64,000 nt of DNA. It comes from Eurosta solidaginis. Taxonomy: Eukaryota; Arthropoda; Insecta; Diptera; Tephritidae. Made by a program: the position numbers and the translations under genes. Positions 10,338-21,691 of this stretch are shown here, piece by piece. Positions within the stretch are counted from its first letter, which is position 1. Each line of letters begins with the position of its first letter. Location of the stretch: positions 242,723,832 through 242,787,831 of the forward strand of contig NC_090319.1 in NCBI RefSeq assembly GCF_040869045.1, written 5' to 3'. The notes under the pieces are model-generated. The model was not told the DNA's origin. It saw nothing but the letters and a program-made list of their open reading frames with translations, and did no database searches.

Positions 10338-10589
10338 TAAAATTATTTGTGCCCATTCAATATGTATTTTAAATTAAGCTAAGCATCTACAAAAGAAACT
10401 GTAATCAAAATAATCATACATGGTTATTTACTATAACAGCAGCCACCCTGCAGCGAAAAGGGGAGATAGTCCCGCATAGAAACAGTTTCGCACTACAGGT
10501 TTAATGATTACCTATGAACTGGTGCTAGTAGGATGCATAGCGGGATAGTTGGTATCCACCGCGGTACTAGCAGCGCTAAAGTTTATATT

Positions 10590-11044
10590 TTCCTTATAAC
10601 CCACATATTTCTGCCAAAAATGGGCCACGTCATTTAAGGACTGCGCCCCTTTTATATAAACGATATTGAAAATTACCCTGGGCGAATATAATAGTCAAAA
10701 TCTTTGCGAAAAAATTAATGTCAGTGGTGTTTTAGTTCTAGAGAGTATTTGTAAGAAGAAGAGGAATAAACAAACAATATCTTAAAATAGGAGTGGCACC
10801 TACCCTTTTTAGAATAATACTTTGTCTACGTTTTCGGAGCCACAATTGAAAAAAAAGATTGACATTTATGAATTCGGTACACTTAGTTCCTCTATAAAGA
10901 GGAATATTTCTAATAAAAGTAGGCAAGATCATTTAATAAACATGCCCAGTTTTGATTATACTTAGTGTTAAAAGACTAAAAATAGAAGCTGTCAACTGAG
11001 TATATAATATTCTGTTCTACCCGAACTTAACTTCCTTACTTGTT
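10590..11044 (+). mobile_element. Degenerate HINE-like element, tail part
   Basis: The right end reads CAACTGAGTATATAATATTC, then CTACCCGAACTTAACTTCCTTACTTGTT, i.e. the family tail with a decayed hairpin. Upstream, GGAGTGGCACCTACCC and TTCGGAGCCACAATTG match the second subfamily seen at 54900-55149 and 59035-59417. Left boundary approximate. Confidence 0.6.
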
Positions 11045-14000
11045 TTAAATCCCCCTATTGTAAAATATGAAATACTGAGTTACGCCCCTAGCTGATTTGA
11101 CCGACGAAATATTATTAAAATATGTTCATAAGTACATACTTTACGGCAAAGTCTTTGCGCATGATCTTGTTAGTGACGGTAATTTTTGAGATTAGTCAAT
11201 AAATGTAGATAAGTAGGTACTTACCATAATCGCGATTTGATTATGATCACCCTAAAGTTTGATTATCAATAAATATATCTAGATCCACCTCTGAAGAACT
11301 TTTAACAACGTAATTGCAATTTAATGTGTAATCGTTACGGTTCATCCACTATGCGCATCACGAACTATTTATGTATGTACTTATGTAGAACTACTTAACC
11401 AACTGACCAACTGCGAAATAAGCTTAACAGGGGACTCCCCTAACTTTGCCAGTCCTGTCCTTCATAGGCAAGTGTCCGACGTTCAGTAAATACTAACATT
11501 ATTTTTGCATCACAATAAAATATCTAGACATTTTGAAATCCATTAATGTGGATGGCAATAGTGTGAATATATATTGTGGTGTAGCACCTCCGTAACCCAT
11601 CAATGTGTGATTTATCAGTGTTAGGTGAAGTAAAAACAAAATATTGCAAATTAAAGGATTTAACTTAGTTTTGTGTCAGCAATATAATAAAAGATATTTT
11701 TGAAAGCGAAAATCTATGTAGTGTAAGTAAAAAACATAATTTTAAAGAATTGTTAATTTTTTTATTGCAAGTAAAACGGATTTAATACTAATATTTTGTA
11801 TTAAGGGCATATAATAATGAAATATAATACCCATTGCAGGTAGAATCGCAACTTATGACAGAAAAATACTTTCATTATATATTGGGGTGTATATTCATAG
11901 TCAAACCTAGTTAAGAACTATAAGTAAGTGACAACTTTTTGACGTAATTTCCTATGGGCTATCTGTAAAAAAAAGTTGCAACTAACTTTAAGCACCAACT
12001 AAATTCCTTCTATGAATATGCTCCATTGAGTATGTATGTAGCTCATCTCGCAATCTATCAGTATCCCTCATATAGAAAGCTGCTTAGTGACGAACTGTGT
12101 AAACCGTTGGGAGAGACTAATTTTATCTGGTCTAAAACAGAACTCCTATTTTATTAGAGCGTTCAATCCCTTCAATATCTGAAAGTAAATCTGAGAAGCT
12201 GTGTTAATTTTTTAGTGTTTTTTAGTGCTGCATGGGAATGGGAAAGACTGCTACGCAAAGAATATTTACCAAGCATAATTAGTTAATTTTTAGTGAAACG
12301 AAACATAACGACTGCATCTTGAGAATTTTTAATAGAAAAATACCAATATCAATGAGCCAGCACATTTCCGTTATAATTGAGCGTGATACGGAGCTAGAAA
12401 ACCGACCGAATGATGGCTAGTTGTATAGAGTTTGGGGCGCCATCAAGCGGGGATGGACGCCTCCACCTTCTGACAGATGAAGTTTCTTAACGGATTCCAA
12501 TAGATGGGGTTGTTAGGGCAGAGATTGCGGTTCGAGCTAGTAAGTTCTTTTTTTTTTACTCTTTAGTGTGGATGACTTTTTATTATGAAATTAACGTTCA
12601 CTATTGGACGTGGCGCCCGCGTGCTGTGCACGCCTTGCACGCCCGCTTACGGCGGGCCTGATTATGTGAAACGTGCTTGCAAAATAAATCAACCAAAAAA
12701 CCTTGCAAAAACTTTTCCCCAGAATTCTCATTGTTTTATTGTGAAAAAATTTAATTAAAAATAAAATTTAAAAAGGTCAAAAAAGCATGTCTTTTGTGGG
12801 CAATATTGATCTCCTTGATTTGTTGTTGTAAATTGTTTTTGCTATTTGACTTTCCGATAAAGTTTCATCAGTATTGAAGCTTGAAATCCAAGTAAAAATA
12901 AAGTAGTGTCATATAGGTTTGAAAAAACCAAATAAATTGAAAATTAATAAAAAGATATTGCAGTTCCAACAATAAAGTGAATCTATAATAAGAAGACAAT
13001 ATCAAAAGATAATACTCAGGTATTGAGGAGTAGATAAAAAAAATATCCAATAGCAACGGTTTCCCTTAGTAAGGAGTTATAAATCATTGTTAGGAATTTC
13101 CGATTAACTCTTATTTTGGAAAATATAAACAACCCTCCTCGCCTATTTCTCTTTTATATAATTGATTAAACTTTTCATGTATTTAAAATGTTTACTATTT
13201 CTCAATCTTTACTTTCAAGTTTTTATGGAAAGCAACATTTCAAATGTTCTCCTCTGAATTATATGGATGAAGAAGGCGACAACTCAAGTTTATTGCTCGT
13301 AAATAACAACGAGAAAGATGCACTGTATCAGTTGACATTTTGATTAAATTTCTCAAAATGCAATGAAACAAAAACTGTCAATGCACAATGAGGGGCAAAT
13401 TGCCAATCGCTGTCAATATTTTTCTTATGTTCATATGTATGTATGTACATGCACTCTTACAACCAAATTATGTATGAAATATATGTCTAGTGTTAAATCG
13501 ATAACTGGAAAACAATATTTATTAAAATTTGCAAACTTATTACAAATATATGTACGAATGGTGTGCAGTCGTGGCTAGATTACTTTATTCTTTTCTGCTA
13601 TTGCCGCGAAGTGGGCGATGGAGAAAAGGCTAAAATTTATTTTATCAAAAATGACTAAATTCTATATATTTCCATCATATAAAAATTTTGAGAATATTTT
13701 TTTGCCATAAGCATTTAAAATGTGATCCTGTTTACCCCTTCCCGAGAATGTTAAGTATTTTGATATCCCAGTTAAAATGTTAACAAATGCCTTATATGCA
13801 ATTTAAAAAACCATAGTTGGCCATGATTGCTTGATTGCATACACATTGGGAAAACTACAAGGACGCAACAGCGGAGATCTCAGAACTTGAATGAAATTCT
13901 CTGAGGGCAAACGAAGGAAGGCTTTTATTTTTTTACCATAGACTTGAAAATAAATGGTAATTGAAGTCCACATAAAACTAGTAAAGGGAGCTACTTCTAT

Positions 14001-15298
14001 AACCGAACATTACAAACAGCTATGCGCTCCAATCTCACAGTCGATAGTTTCAGAGATACCGATTTTTCAATTTAACTGAAACGCTTGTTTGACACTTCTG
14101 ATAATACTAAAAGAGGCGTGGTTACATACCAACTTTTTCAACTGTAATCAAAAAAAATTGTTCGTTGTAAGGGGGATATGTGCACTAGACCTCTGAATGA
14201 ATCAATTCAATATTGTAGGAAAGCAAAATACAGCAGATTTGAAAAATCAAGGTGCGTATCGGAATCCGTTTTTCCAATTTATAAATATGAAAGTGTTAAA
14301 CTATTTATACAAATTATGATAAATTATAAATCCGACTAGTACGCGAAGTCTACTCACATATGTCGTTATTCGGACTCACGATTTCAGAGGTATTTCGATT
14401 TAATGTGTGGGTGAAAACTTGGGCAGTATCGCGTTATACGATATGTGATGCAAATCAATTTTTTAAATCGCAAATACTCTGAAATGTGTAATCGGATCAG
14501 GGAAATATATGAAATGGTGGCTACCAGTACTCATAAGATTCATAACTAATTATCATTTTTACGAATCTTCTGACAGTTTATGCTTTATTGTTTGAGTGAA
14601 ATTGCTTTTCGATACGTGAACGTATAACAAGATACGGACCTTGATTTCGATACGAATTGTAACATACGTTACGGGCTCAATTTTGTGTAAAAAGCACTCA
14701 GCAATAAGAATATTGTACTTTGCGATGAAAGAAAAACATTTAATTCGGTCGGATTCAAATATACCAACAAATATTGGAACTAGTAAATGGTGATATTACT
14801 ACCTTTATACTTTTACATAATAAACATGCGCCTGTTTTTCTGCCATAAAGTGTGACCCAAGTAAGATATTGCCTTGAATTGGGATATTGATTTTTGTTGA
14901 AAAAAGAAGAAAATTACATATAATACAGAATGTGTGTTATTTTAGTATCTAAGGTTTTGGTTAAGGTTATGGTTTATTTATGGCAAATTAGCATTAGTAA
15001 TAAAACTTTTAAAAGTCGCTCTAGGTTTCAAATTCAAATATTTGAGAGAACCGATTGGTAAATTTTCGTTTCATTTGGATGATCCGTTTTTTAGTTATGT
15101 GGCCGCACTTTTATTCTTTAAAAATAAAATCCGGCTTTAACTTTTTTTTTTTTGGACTTTTGTGAAAAGGCCTGAAAAAGAAAAAGGAAGCATGATTCCT
15201 CATTAAAATACTTCGGGAATCCCCAGAATTCCATAAGCTTTCACCTGAGACAATTTTTGATTCTGACTTTTTACATTAAAAAAACAAAAAAATACACA
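11045..15298. other. No gene seen (contains one MITE, listed separately)
   Basis: AT-rich DNA. A short GC-rich patch at 12613-12660 contains the hairpin GCCCGCTTACGGCGGGC (12641-12657). 14230-15150 contains phrases reminiscent of the two repeat families (GATCCGTTTTTTAGTTATG at about 15082) but too decayed to place. Open frames at 12868-13056 and 13363-13578 are unsupported. Confidence 0.45.
11884..12024. mobile_element. Short TIR MITE
   Basis: Inverted ends GGGGTGTATATTCATAG and CTATGAATATGCTCC, with weaker arm matches further in (CTAGTTAAG...CAACTTTTT against AAAAAGTTGC...TTAAGCACC). About 141 bp, no coding capacity. Target duplication unclear (ATT on both sides is possible). Confidence 0.6.
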
Positions 15299-15577
15299 AA
15301 TGCTCCGAAGAGATTTTAGGCCGAGCTTCTCTTCCAATTTGCGTCGTGCTCCTTTTAATTTATCCTACAAATTGGTGGGACGGGATCTACTTGTTTTATG
15401 CCGACTCCGAACGGCATCTGCAAAGCAGATGAGTTTTCACTGAGAGCTTTTCATGGCGGAATACACTCGGAGTGCTTGCCAAATACCGCCGAGGGGCAAC
15501 CCCCGAAAAATTATCTTCTAATTGAAAAATCTTATTCTAAAATATTTGATGTTGCTTTGCCACACCACGGCGGCCGC
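15299..15577 (-). mobile_element. tRNA-derived SINE, minus strand, head deleted
   Basis: Reverse-complement SINE: body TTCTCTTCCAATTTGCGTCG, GCCGACTCCGAACGGCATCT, GAGCTTTTCATGG and GATGTTGCTTTGCC, then a jump to CACACCACGGCGG. The part of the head holding the B box is deleted, so it could not be transcribed from its own promoter. Confidence 0.8.
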
Positions 15578-15837
15578 CGTCCCTGAAAATTGCAAAACCG
15601 CATATTATGCAAAGATTTTGAATATCTCTTTTGTTTTACTTCTCATATCGAAACTAAAAACTGAGTTGGAAAAGTGTTCAAAACTTCTTATTATCTCTTA
15701 ATATACCGATTGGTTTTAAAGTAAACCAGTTTTTACTATCTCCTGTAAAATTTATGTAACAATGCGTACGCTGTTTTGCCGAAGTTCTATGCACGGTTTT
15801 GGATTTTCAACGACGATATATACATACATATATATAC

Positions 15838-16570
15838 GGGGTATTCCATCCCATTTCGACCAGTTTTGAACCCGACCCCTTTAGAATTGGCTGAAAGTTT
15901 TTCTTCTTTTTCTAGCTTACGAAAGACGTTTTTCAGAATTTTTTCAAATTTTTTCATCCAACTCAAAAAAAGTTATGAATTTCAAAAAAAAAAAACGGTG
16001 TTCTTTTCAAAATGCTATAACTTTTTCAAAAATTGACCGTTTTGGATCTTTTTTTTTTAAATTTGTTTTTAAATGTACTTTTCGGAAAAAATACAAAAAA
16101 TATTTTAAAGTTTTTTTTTTGTGTTTTTTTCAGTTCTTCGAGATTTTTCGAATTTCGCCATTTTTTTTTTTTTCTCATAAAAAACTTCAATCAATTCTGC
16201 AATCATCCCCACTAATCCCGGAGGGGCCCATTTTTTTTTTTGTTTTTTAATTGAAAAAAAATAAAAAAAATTTTTTTTGTATTTTTTCCGAAAAGTACAT
16301 TTAAAAACCAATTTAAAAAAAGATCCCAAACGATCAATTCTTGAAAAAGTTATAGCATTTTGAAAAAACACCGTTTTTTTTTTTTTTATTCATAACTTAT
16401 TTTGAGTTGGACGCCGTTTTTGTTTTCAAATTCATAACTTTTTTTAGTTGGATGAAAAAATTTGAAAAATTCTGAAAAACGTCTTTCGTAAGCTAGAAAA
16501 AGAAGAAAAACTTTCAGCCAATTCTAAAGCGGTCGGGTTCAAAATTGGTCGAAATTGGATGGAATACCCC
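15838..16570. mobile_element. Foldback element with long inverted arms
   Basis: 733 bp beginning GGGGTATTCCATCCC and ending TGGATGGAATACCCC. The arms, about 260-290 bp each, mirror one another (TTGGCTGAAAGTTTTTCTTC on the left, GAAGAAAAACTTTCAGCCAA on the right), around a centre at about 16100-16278 with AATTCTGCAATCATCCCCAC. ATAC flanks both ends (15834-15837 and 16571-16574), a likely 4-bp duplication. T-runs in the arms produce several spurious lysine/phenylalanine-rich frames on both strands. Confidence 0.8.
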
Positions 16571-18653
16571 ATACACATACACAATTGTGGTTAACAAAAG
16601 AGTTCTCGACATTTGTATGTGGCTAATTTCAGTGGCATTTGTGTTGCCACCACAAAATTCCATAAACGCAAAATGCGCCACATGCCACTGATGATGCAGC
16701 GCAGACGGGCAAGCACAGGAACACAATGAATTCAGGGGCTTTATAAATGAATATATGTATGAATGGTTCGAGCTATGATCAATGCCACATTAGCCATATT
16801 TTCCATGCAACAAACTATGCGCATTACAAATGCAAATGAAATTCATTCAATGAAGAGATTGTGGTTAATACGGCCAGATACACTGCCTTTGCCACTGTAA
16901 CTGCCTATTGAAATTGTGTGGTACCTAGCGACAACAGCTCGTTTGCACTCGGTGGCAGCATCGCTCCTCGTACAACAATTTTGTGGCTTTTCAATGATGA
17001 AGACGCCGTTTTGCGCAAAAACACTGATTTACTCCACCCACAAACCGCACGCACATTAGCAATGAATGCATATGCAAACTAAAGTATATTCGAGCGATAG
17101 GATCTCGTGTTGCCGTGCTTTTGTAAGTCCCGAAAACACCGGGATTACTAATTATTTATCATCAAATAATTAAGTGGTTTGGCAAACTCGCACAAGGAGT
17201 GTACGCCAATTTGCAGGAAGAATTAAAAAGTAGCACGAAGCAAATTGACTCCTAGGGCCTTGTATTTATTTGATTTACCACCACCGAGAATAAGTGAAAA
17301 ATGGGACTTATAGTTCCGAACACTTTTCAGCCTTTTCAACGCTCCAACAATGTATAACCAAAAAAATTTGTTTCTGAGACCTAGTTTACATATAACGAGT
17401 TTATCTTCATTTTTGTACTTTGCATCTAAACGGTAATTAAATAACTGGATTTCCCGCATTAAACTTTCTCGTCGATAATCGGTAATTATGAAGAAATTTT
17501 AGAGATGCGGATTTATTGTATATTAGTGCATGTGTAAACGTAGTCTAACTTAGTACACAAATTTTCGTATAAGAAATGTAACAAACGTCTTGTACTTCAT
17601 TTTTTTCAAGCATACGTACGACCAGCGACCAACATTGCTGTATGCTTAGACACATGAAGCCTTTATGCTCCCTCGATTTCATGCAGCTTTCCATTCAAAT
17701 ACACATGTTCGACATCGAAGCGTAAAGATTTGGTATGCAGTGTCTATGACGCTACACTCGTGTACATCTAGCCTAAGGGAAGATGCAAAAATTCCAAGAT
17801 TTAAAAGAAGAAAATTTGAATGATTTTCAAGCCGTAAATCAAAAGCTGTTGAAGATATCGGGTTGAAATTGGCCACGGAAGTTTTCCTTGCCATACATAC
17901 ACTTGATGAAAATTAGTCACGCCAACTTAAAAAAAACCTTTTTTGTTTCAAAGTCTAATGGTAACAAAAAATGCAACACCTTTGCGGTATATAACTAAAC
18001 TATACTGATATTTCACGTCAGAAATGATAAAATAAAACAATTTTGAAAATGGGCGTGGCGGCACCTCTTTTTTAGGTAATCATTATATAATCTATTAACG
18101 CCATAAATCGAACACAAACCGACCAATCTTAACGAAATTTGGTATTAGGATCGTTTTTAAACAAAAAGCATAATACATATTTGTTCGAGCGAGATGATAC
18201 CCATTTAAATTAGTTGCGATTTGAGTGTACATCAGAACGGTAGTAAAATGAAAGCGCGCAAGGCGACAATAAATGAAATAAATTAAACCATAAGCGTATT
18301 CTGTTTTTATTTGGTTATGCGGAAACAATATTTAAAAACATTTGGAAATTGTGCCCACATTAAGGAGAAGAAAATTTAGACCGTAAATCAGTGGCCATTA
18401 GTATCATTTTGCAAATTCGCACAATTATAGTTCTTAATATTATATTTAGATCTTAGGAAAATTCACATTTGTTGAGCCATGGCAATTTTTTTAAAGTTGC
18501 TAAAAGTTTTAACTATCACACGGTTGGAAATACACTTGTGATACCTAACTTCATTTCCAATGTAGATATGGTAGTGCAAAGTACGAAAATTTAACAAAAA
18601 TTGCATATAGTCCTCGTCCGATTTTTATACCTTTCATGAAAATGAAATGGTAT
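16571..18653. other. No gene; partly host-like unique sequence
   Basis: 16575-17200 has higher sequence complexity than its surroundings and contains no repeat I recognise; it may be single-copy host DNA. 18045-18165 (GGGCGTGGCGGCACC, then AACGCCATAAATCGAAC and AACGAAATTTGG) is a decayed scrap of the HINE-like family. Open frames at 17223-17459, 17679-17894 and 18095-18328 are not supported by any domain. Confidence 0.45.
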
Positions 18654-19157
18654 TGTGGCATATATTGGTATCACTAAGCGATACTACCATCACTAAGCCG
18701 ATGCTAAGCAGTATGTACGTAAAGAAATCAATCATCATCTACACACATACATACAAGTAAACGTAGAGATACTCATAAATACATGTAATCATCAGCCGAA
18801 GTAGTACTCACATATACACACGCATATGCTTGTGCGGGAGGTTATAAACTACAAACATACACGCATATAGCTGGTAACCAAGTAGAAGATTCTAGAGGAG
18901 AAACGTCTAGACATTTGGAGAAATATGCGGACAAGGCAACAGAGAGTATAAAAGCATAGCAAGCTGAGTAGTCAGTAAGCAGTTTGATTTAAACACGCAA
19001 TTAGTTGTGAAGTACGAGTTATTGTGAAGTACTCTCAAAGTAGTATAATAACAACAATTTTGCATTATTGAATATTGGAGTTATTTATTCAACAGTTTAG
19101 CGATTCGAACGTTAGCAGAAGGTTTGGAATAAGCGGAATTTCACTAAATTCGTAACA
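18654..19157 (+). mobile_element. 5' LTR of a Ty3/gypsy-type element
   Basis: Starts TGTGGCATATATT and ends AATTCGTAACA (TG...CA). The right two thirds match the solo LTR at 8132-9156. TATAAAAGCATAGC at about 18947 is a plausible TATA box and TTGAATATTGGAGTTATTTA lies downstream. The element reads to the right: primer-binding site, gag and protease follow in order. No 3' LTR is in the window because the element is cut at 25132. Confidence 0.8.
18947..18953 (+). promoter_or_regulatory. Candidate TATA box in the LTR
   Basis: TATAAAA within AGTATAAAAGCATAGC; the related LTR has TATAAAAGCAGC at the equivalent place. Likely RNA polymerase II promoter of the retrotransposon, inferred from position and conservation between two copies. 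Confidence 0.55.
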
Positions 19158-19159
19158 AT

Positions 19160-19172
19160 TGGTGTCAGAAGA
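19160..19172 (+). promoter_or_regulatory. Primer-binding site
   Basis: TGGTGTCAGAAGA lies two bases after the LTR end. A TGG start just downstream of the 5' LTR is where the 3' end of a tRNA anneals to prime minus-strand synthesis in LTR retrotransposons. I do not assign the tRNA. Confidence 0.65.
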
Positions 19173-19215
19173 GAATTGTTGAATACATTCCGAAGATTTC
19201 GAATACAACTTGGAC

Positions 19216-19855
19216 ATGGCAAAGTTAAGCGAATTAAGCATCCAGCAACTGAAAAAGGAGTTGGGAACCGTGGACTGAATACAACCGGCAAAAAGATCGA
19301 ACTTCAAGCACGGCTACGATAGGCAATGGAGTTGGAAGGAATTAATGTGGACGAGTATGTCTTTCATCCTGATGGGGACGAGACAACAACAAAAATTGAA
19401 GAGAAAGACGAAACATCGCAGACAGTTACGAGCACAGACTTGAACATGATATTGGCTGCAATATCTGCTCAAACATCGACAGTGGCATCTCAACTGGAAT
19501 CCCAGAAGAGATATATGGCATCCCAATTGGAATCCCAAGAGACACGCATAACATCCAAGATTGAAGCCCAAATGGCATCCCAACTGGGTCCGCAGGAGAC
19601 GCGTATAGCATCTCAACTGGAAGAGCAGAAGACATATATGACATCCCAACTGAAATCGCAGGGGACACGTATAACCTCCAAATTAGAAGCACAGGAGGAG
19701 CGCTTATCATTGCAAGCGGCACAAATGTCTTCGCAGTTAGAAGCGCAGAATGCAAAAATCGCTCAATTTCAGGAGTCGATGATTTAAAAGGTCATATGGA
19801 GCGGTTACAACTAAATCTCCCAGCTGTTTCAGTGAGCCACCCGAAGGTAAAAACT
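19216..19855 (+). pseudogene. gag: gag of the Ty3/gypsy-type element, N-terminal part
   Basis: ATG at 19216 begins MAKLSELSIQQLKKELG, a SAP-like helix pair, which continues after a one-base deletion near 19270 as LNTTGKKIELQARL; a TAG follows at about 19319. From 19326 a 153-codon frame carries an acidic stretch and then glutamine-rich repeats of ASQLE-SQ and ITSK-EAQ type at about residues 52-145, predicted coiled coil. Another frame change near 19785 leads into HMERLQLNLPAVSVSHPKVK. Coding then meets the non-LTR insertion at 19856 and resumes at 23635. Gag would form the particle core; this copy has several breaks and is dead. Confidence 0.75.
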
Positions 19856-19880
19856 CTCGCTTCCCAAGGCAGTCGGTTCT

Positions 19881-20444
19881 ATGTACCGGAGCGACTCGGT
19901 ATTTTTCCCGACCAAGGACTGTCATTTCAGTGTAACCCCATTTAATTTGTTGCGTCCCTCCCATAAATTTACATCCTCCCAGCAGCTCCTGGCAGCGGGA
20001 CTGCTCCATATTCTCTTTTTCCGGGAAGGTATCAAACCCAATCCGGGTTCGTCTCCTGACCCTGGTCCTGAGAAATGGTTTTGCTGCATCTGCCGGAAAA
20101 GAATCTTTTTAGGACGGGCATACTCTGTTCAGTGTGTCTCGTGTAAGGGATGGTTGCATCGGACAGGTTCTTCTGGGCTTGATCCCAAAACCCGAATTCC
20201 ACGTGACTTTTATAAATCTTTTGTGGCTCCTTGCTATTCACGCCCAAGGGCGTCCTGTAGTGCACGCCTTAGCGCCCCCACTACCTTCCAGCAACTCCGC
20301 TGCTGCTCGCGCCCCACGGCGCCAACAACTCAAACGGCCGCTACCACTCATAACTACTATCCCAGTAGTACAGTCGGTAGCAATGCCGAGGATCAGCCCC
20401 TGTCCCCGTCTTCTACCCCCTCTTTTCCGGCAGCAATCGTGTAG
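19881..20444 (+). pseudogene. LINE N-terminal region with PHD-like zinc motif
   Basis: A 187-codon frame, 25 bp after the element start. Residues 65-100 contain FCCICRKRI and VQCVSCKGWLH, spacing like a PHD finger (C-x2-C, C-x2-C, H), with the following cysteine replaced (GSSGLD). The next part is proline- and serine-rich and shifts frame near 20240-20500 before the endonuclease. It probably contributes nucleic-acid binding, by analogy with PHD-bearing CR1/Jockey-like elements. Confidence 0.65.
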
Positions 20445-20506
20445 GTCAGGGAAACAGACTCTTAATCCCTACCCCCGTTTGCACCGTTTGCCAGCACAGA
20501 ATATAT

Positions 20507-21691
20507 ATGTTTGCGACATCCGCCCAATGCAGCTCCTGCCTTGGGCGGTGCCACTTTCCTAGATGTTATGGTCTCCGCGACGGCAACCCCCCGAGGGGTT
20601 TCATTGCGCCATGCTGCCAGGTCGCCAACCCAATTACACCGGGTACCCCAATGCTTACCCAAGGACGTCCAGTCCCAGGGCCACAACAGCAGTTGCGTCC
20701 TAGCCTTTCACAACACAGGCGTAGTCACCCATCTCTTACTCCTAGAGTGACGACGTCTCCCCCGTTGCACTTCAGAATTCTGCAGGTAAACTGTAATGGA
20801 TTAACTGGGAAGATCACGGAGATAGTCGATGTAATGAAGCGGCACAACAGCCGCATCGCCGCGATTCAGGAGACTAAACTCACAGCAAGATCTGCTCTGC
20901 AGACCTCTTCTGGGTATAATGTCCACAGAAAAGATCGTGAGAGCGGAAATGGAGGCGGCCTCGCGTTTAGCTTACACCACTCAGTGCAATACCATTTATT
21001 TGATCCCGACATCGGTCGCAGGGACATTGTCTTAGAACGTCAGGGCTTATCTGTCCGGTCAGGCGATGCAAACCTAGAAATCATCAACATCTACATCCCT
21101 CCTGCCACCTGTTGCCCCAGTGGCTACCGCCCTAACATCAGCGCCTTACTCACTGGCAGTAATCGCATTATTTTAGGCGAATTCAATGCCCATCACGATC
21201 TATGGCATTCAAACTTGCAGTCAGACAGTAATGGTGGGATGGTGGCGGATCAAATAGAAGAAACGACGTTCTGCACAATAAACGGAGATGCCCCCACACG
21301 TATGGTAGGAAGCTGTCAGAATTCGCCGGATATTTCAATCGTGAGCGCAGGACTCGTAAACTGCGTCCAATGGCAGCCGATGGTAACATTGGCATCCGAC
21401 CACCTGCCTATACTTATTTCGCTCGAGCGTACCGCCGACTTCATTGTCACAGAAAAACGCACTTTCATAAACTTAAAAAAAAGAAAGTGGGACGAATACA
21501 AATCCTTTACAGACAACCGCTTTGCTTCCCTCCCAATCCCGATTGATGGCCGTCAAAGGGAGCGTGCTTTCCGCAAGGTCATTGAATCCGCCTCGGCTCG
21601 CTTCATTCCCGCCGGTAGAATTCCCGAAATTCGGCCTCACTTTCCGGCGGAGGCCGCAAATTTAGCGAGAGAACGTGACCTTATAAGATAG
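20507..21691 (+). pseudogene. LINE apurinic/apyrimidinic-type endonuclease
   Basis: A 394-codon frame; the first part is a proline-rich linker. The endonuclease begins at FRILQVNCNGLTGK (about residue 88) and shows AAIQETKL with the metal-binding Glu, GGGLAF, IINIYIPP, RIILGEFNAHHDLW (Asp of the usual GDFN is Glu here), and the SDHLPI motif near residue 297. After that comes the linker to the RT, ending at a TAG in IR-stop-LDPGDP (21689-21691) that looks like CAG to TAG. The endonuclease nicks target DNA to start reverse transcription; the G-D-F-N change and the stop indicate an inactive copy. Confidence 0.8.

Noticed and set aside
15975..16371. Phe/Lys-rich frames in the foldback element
   Set aside because: Produced by T- and A-runs in the inverted arms, present on both strands.
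20462..20686. Minus-strand frames within the LINE and gag (19314-21516)
   Set aside because: Shadows of plus-strand coding with recognised domains.
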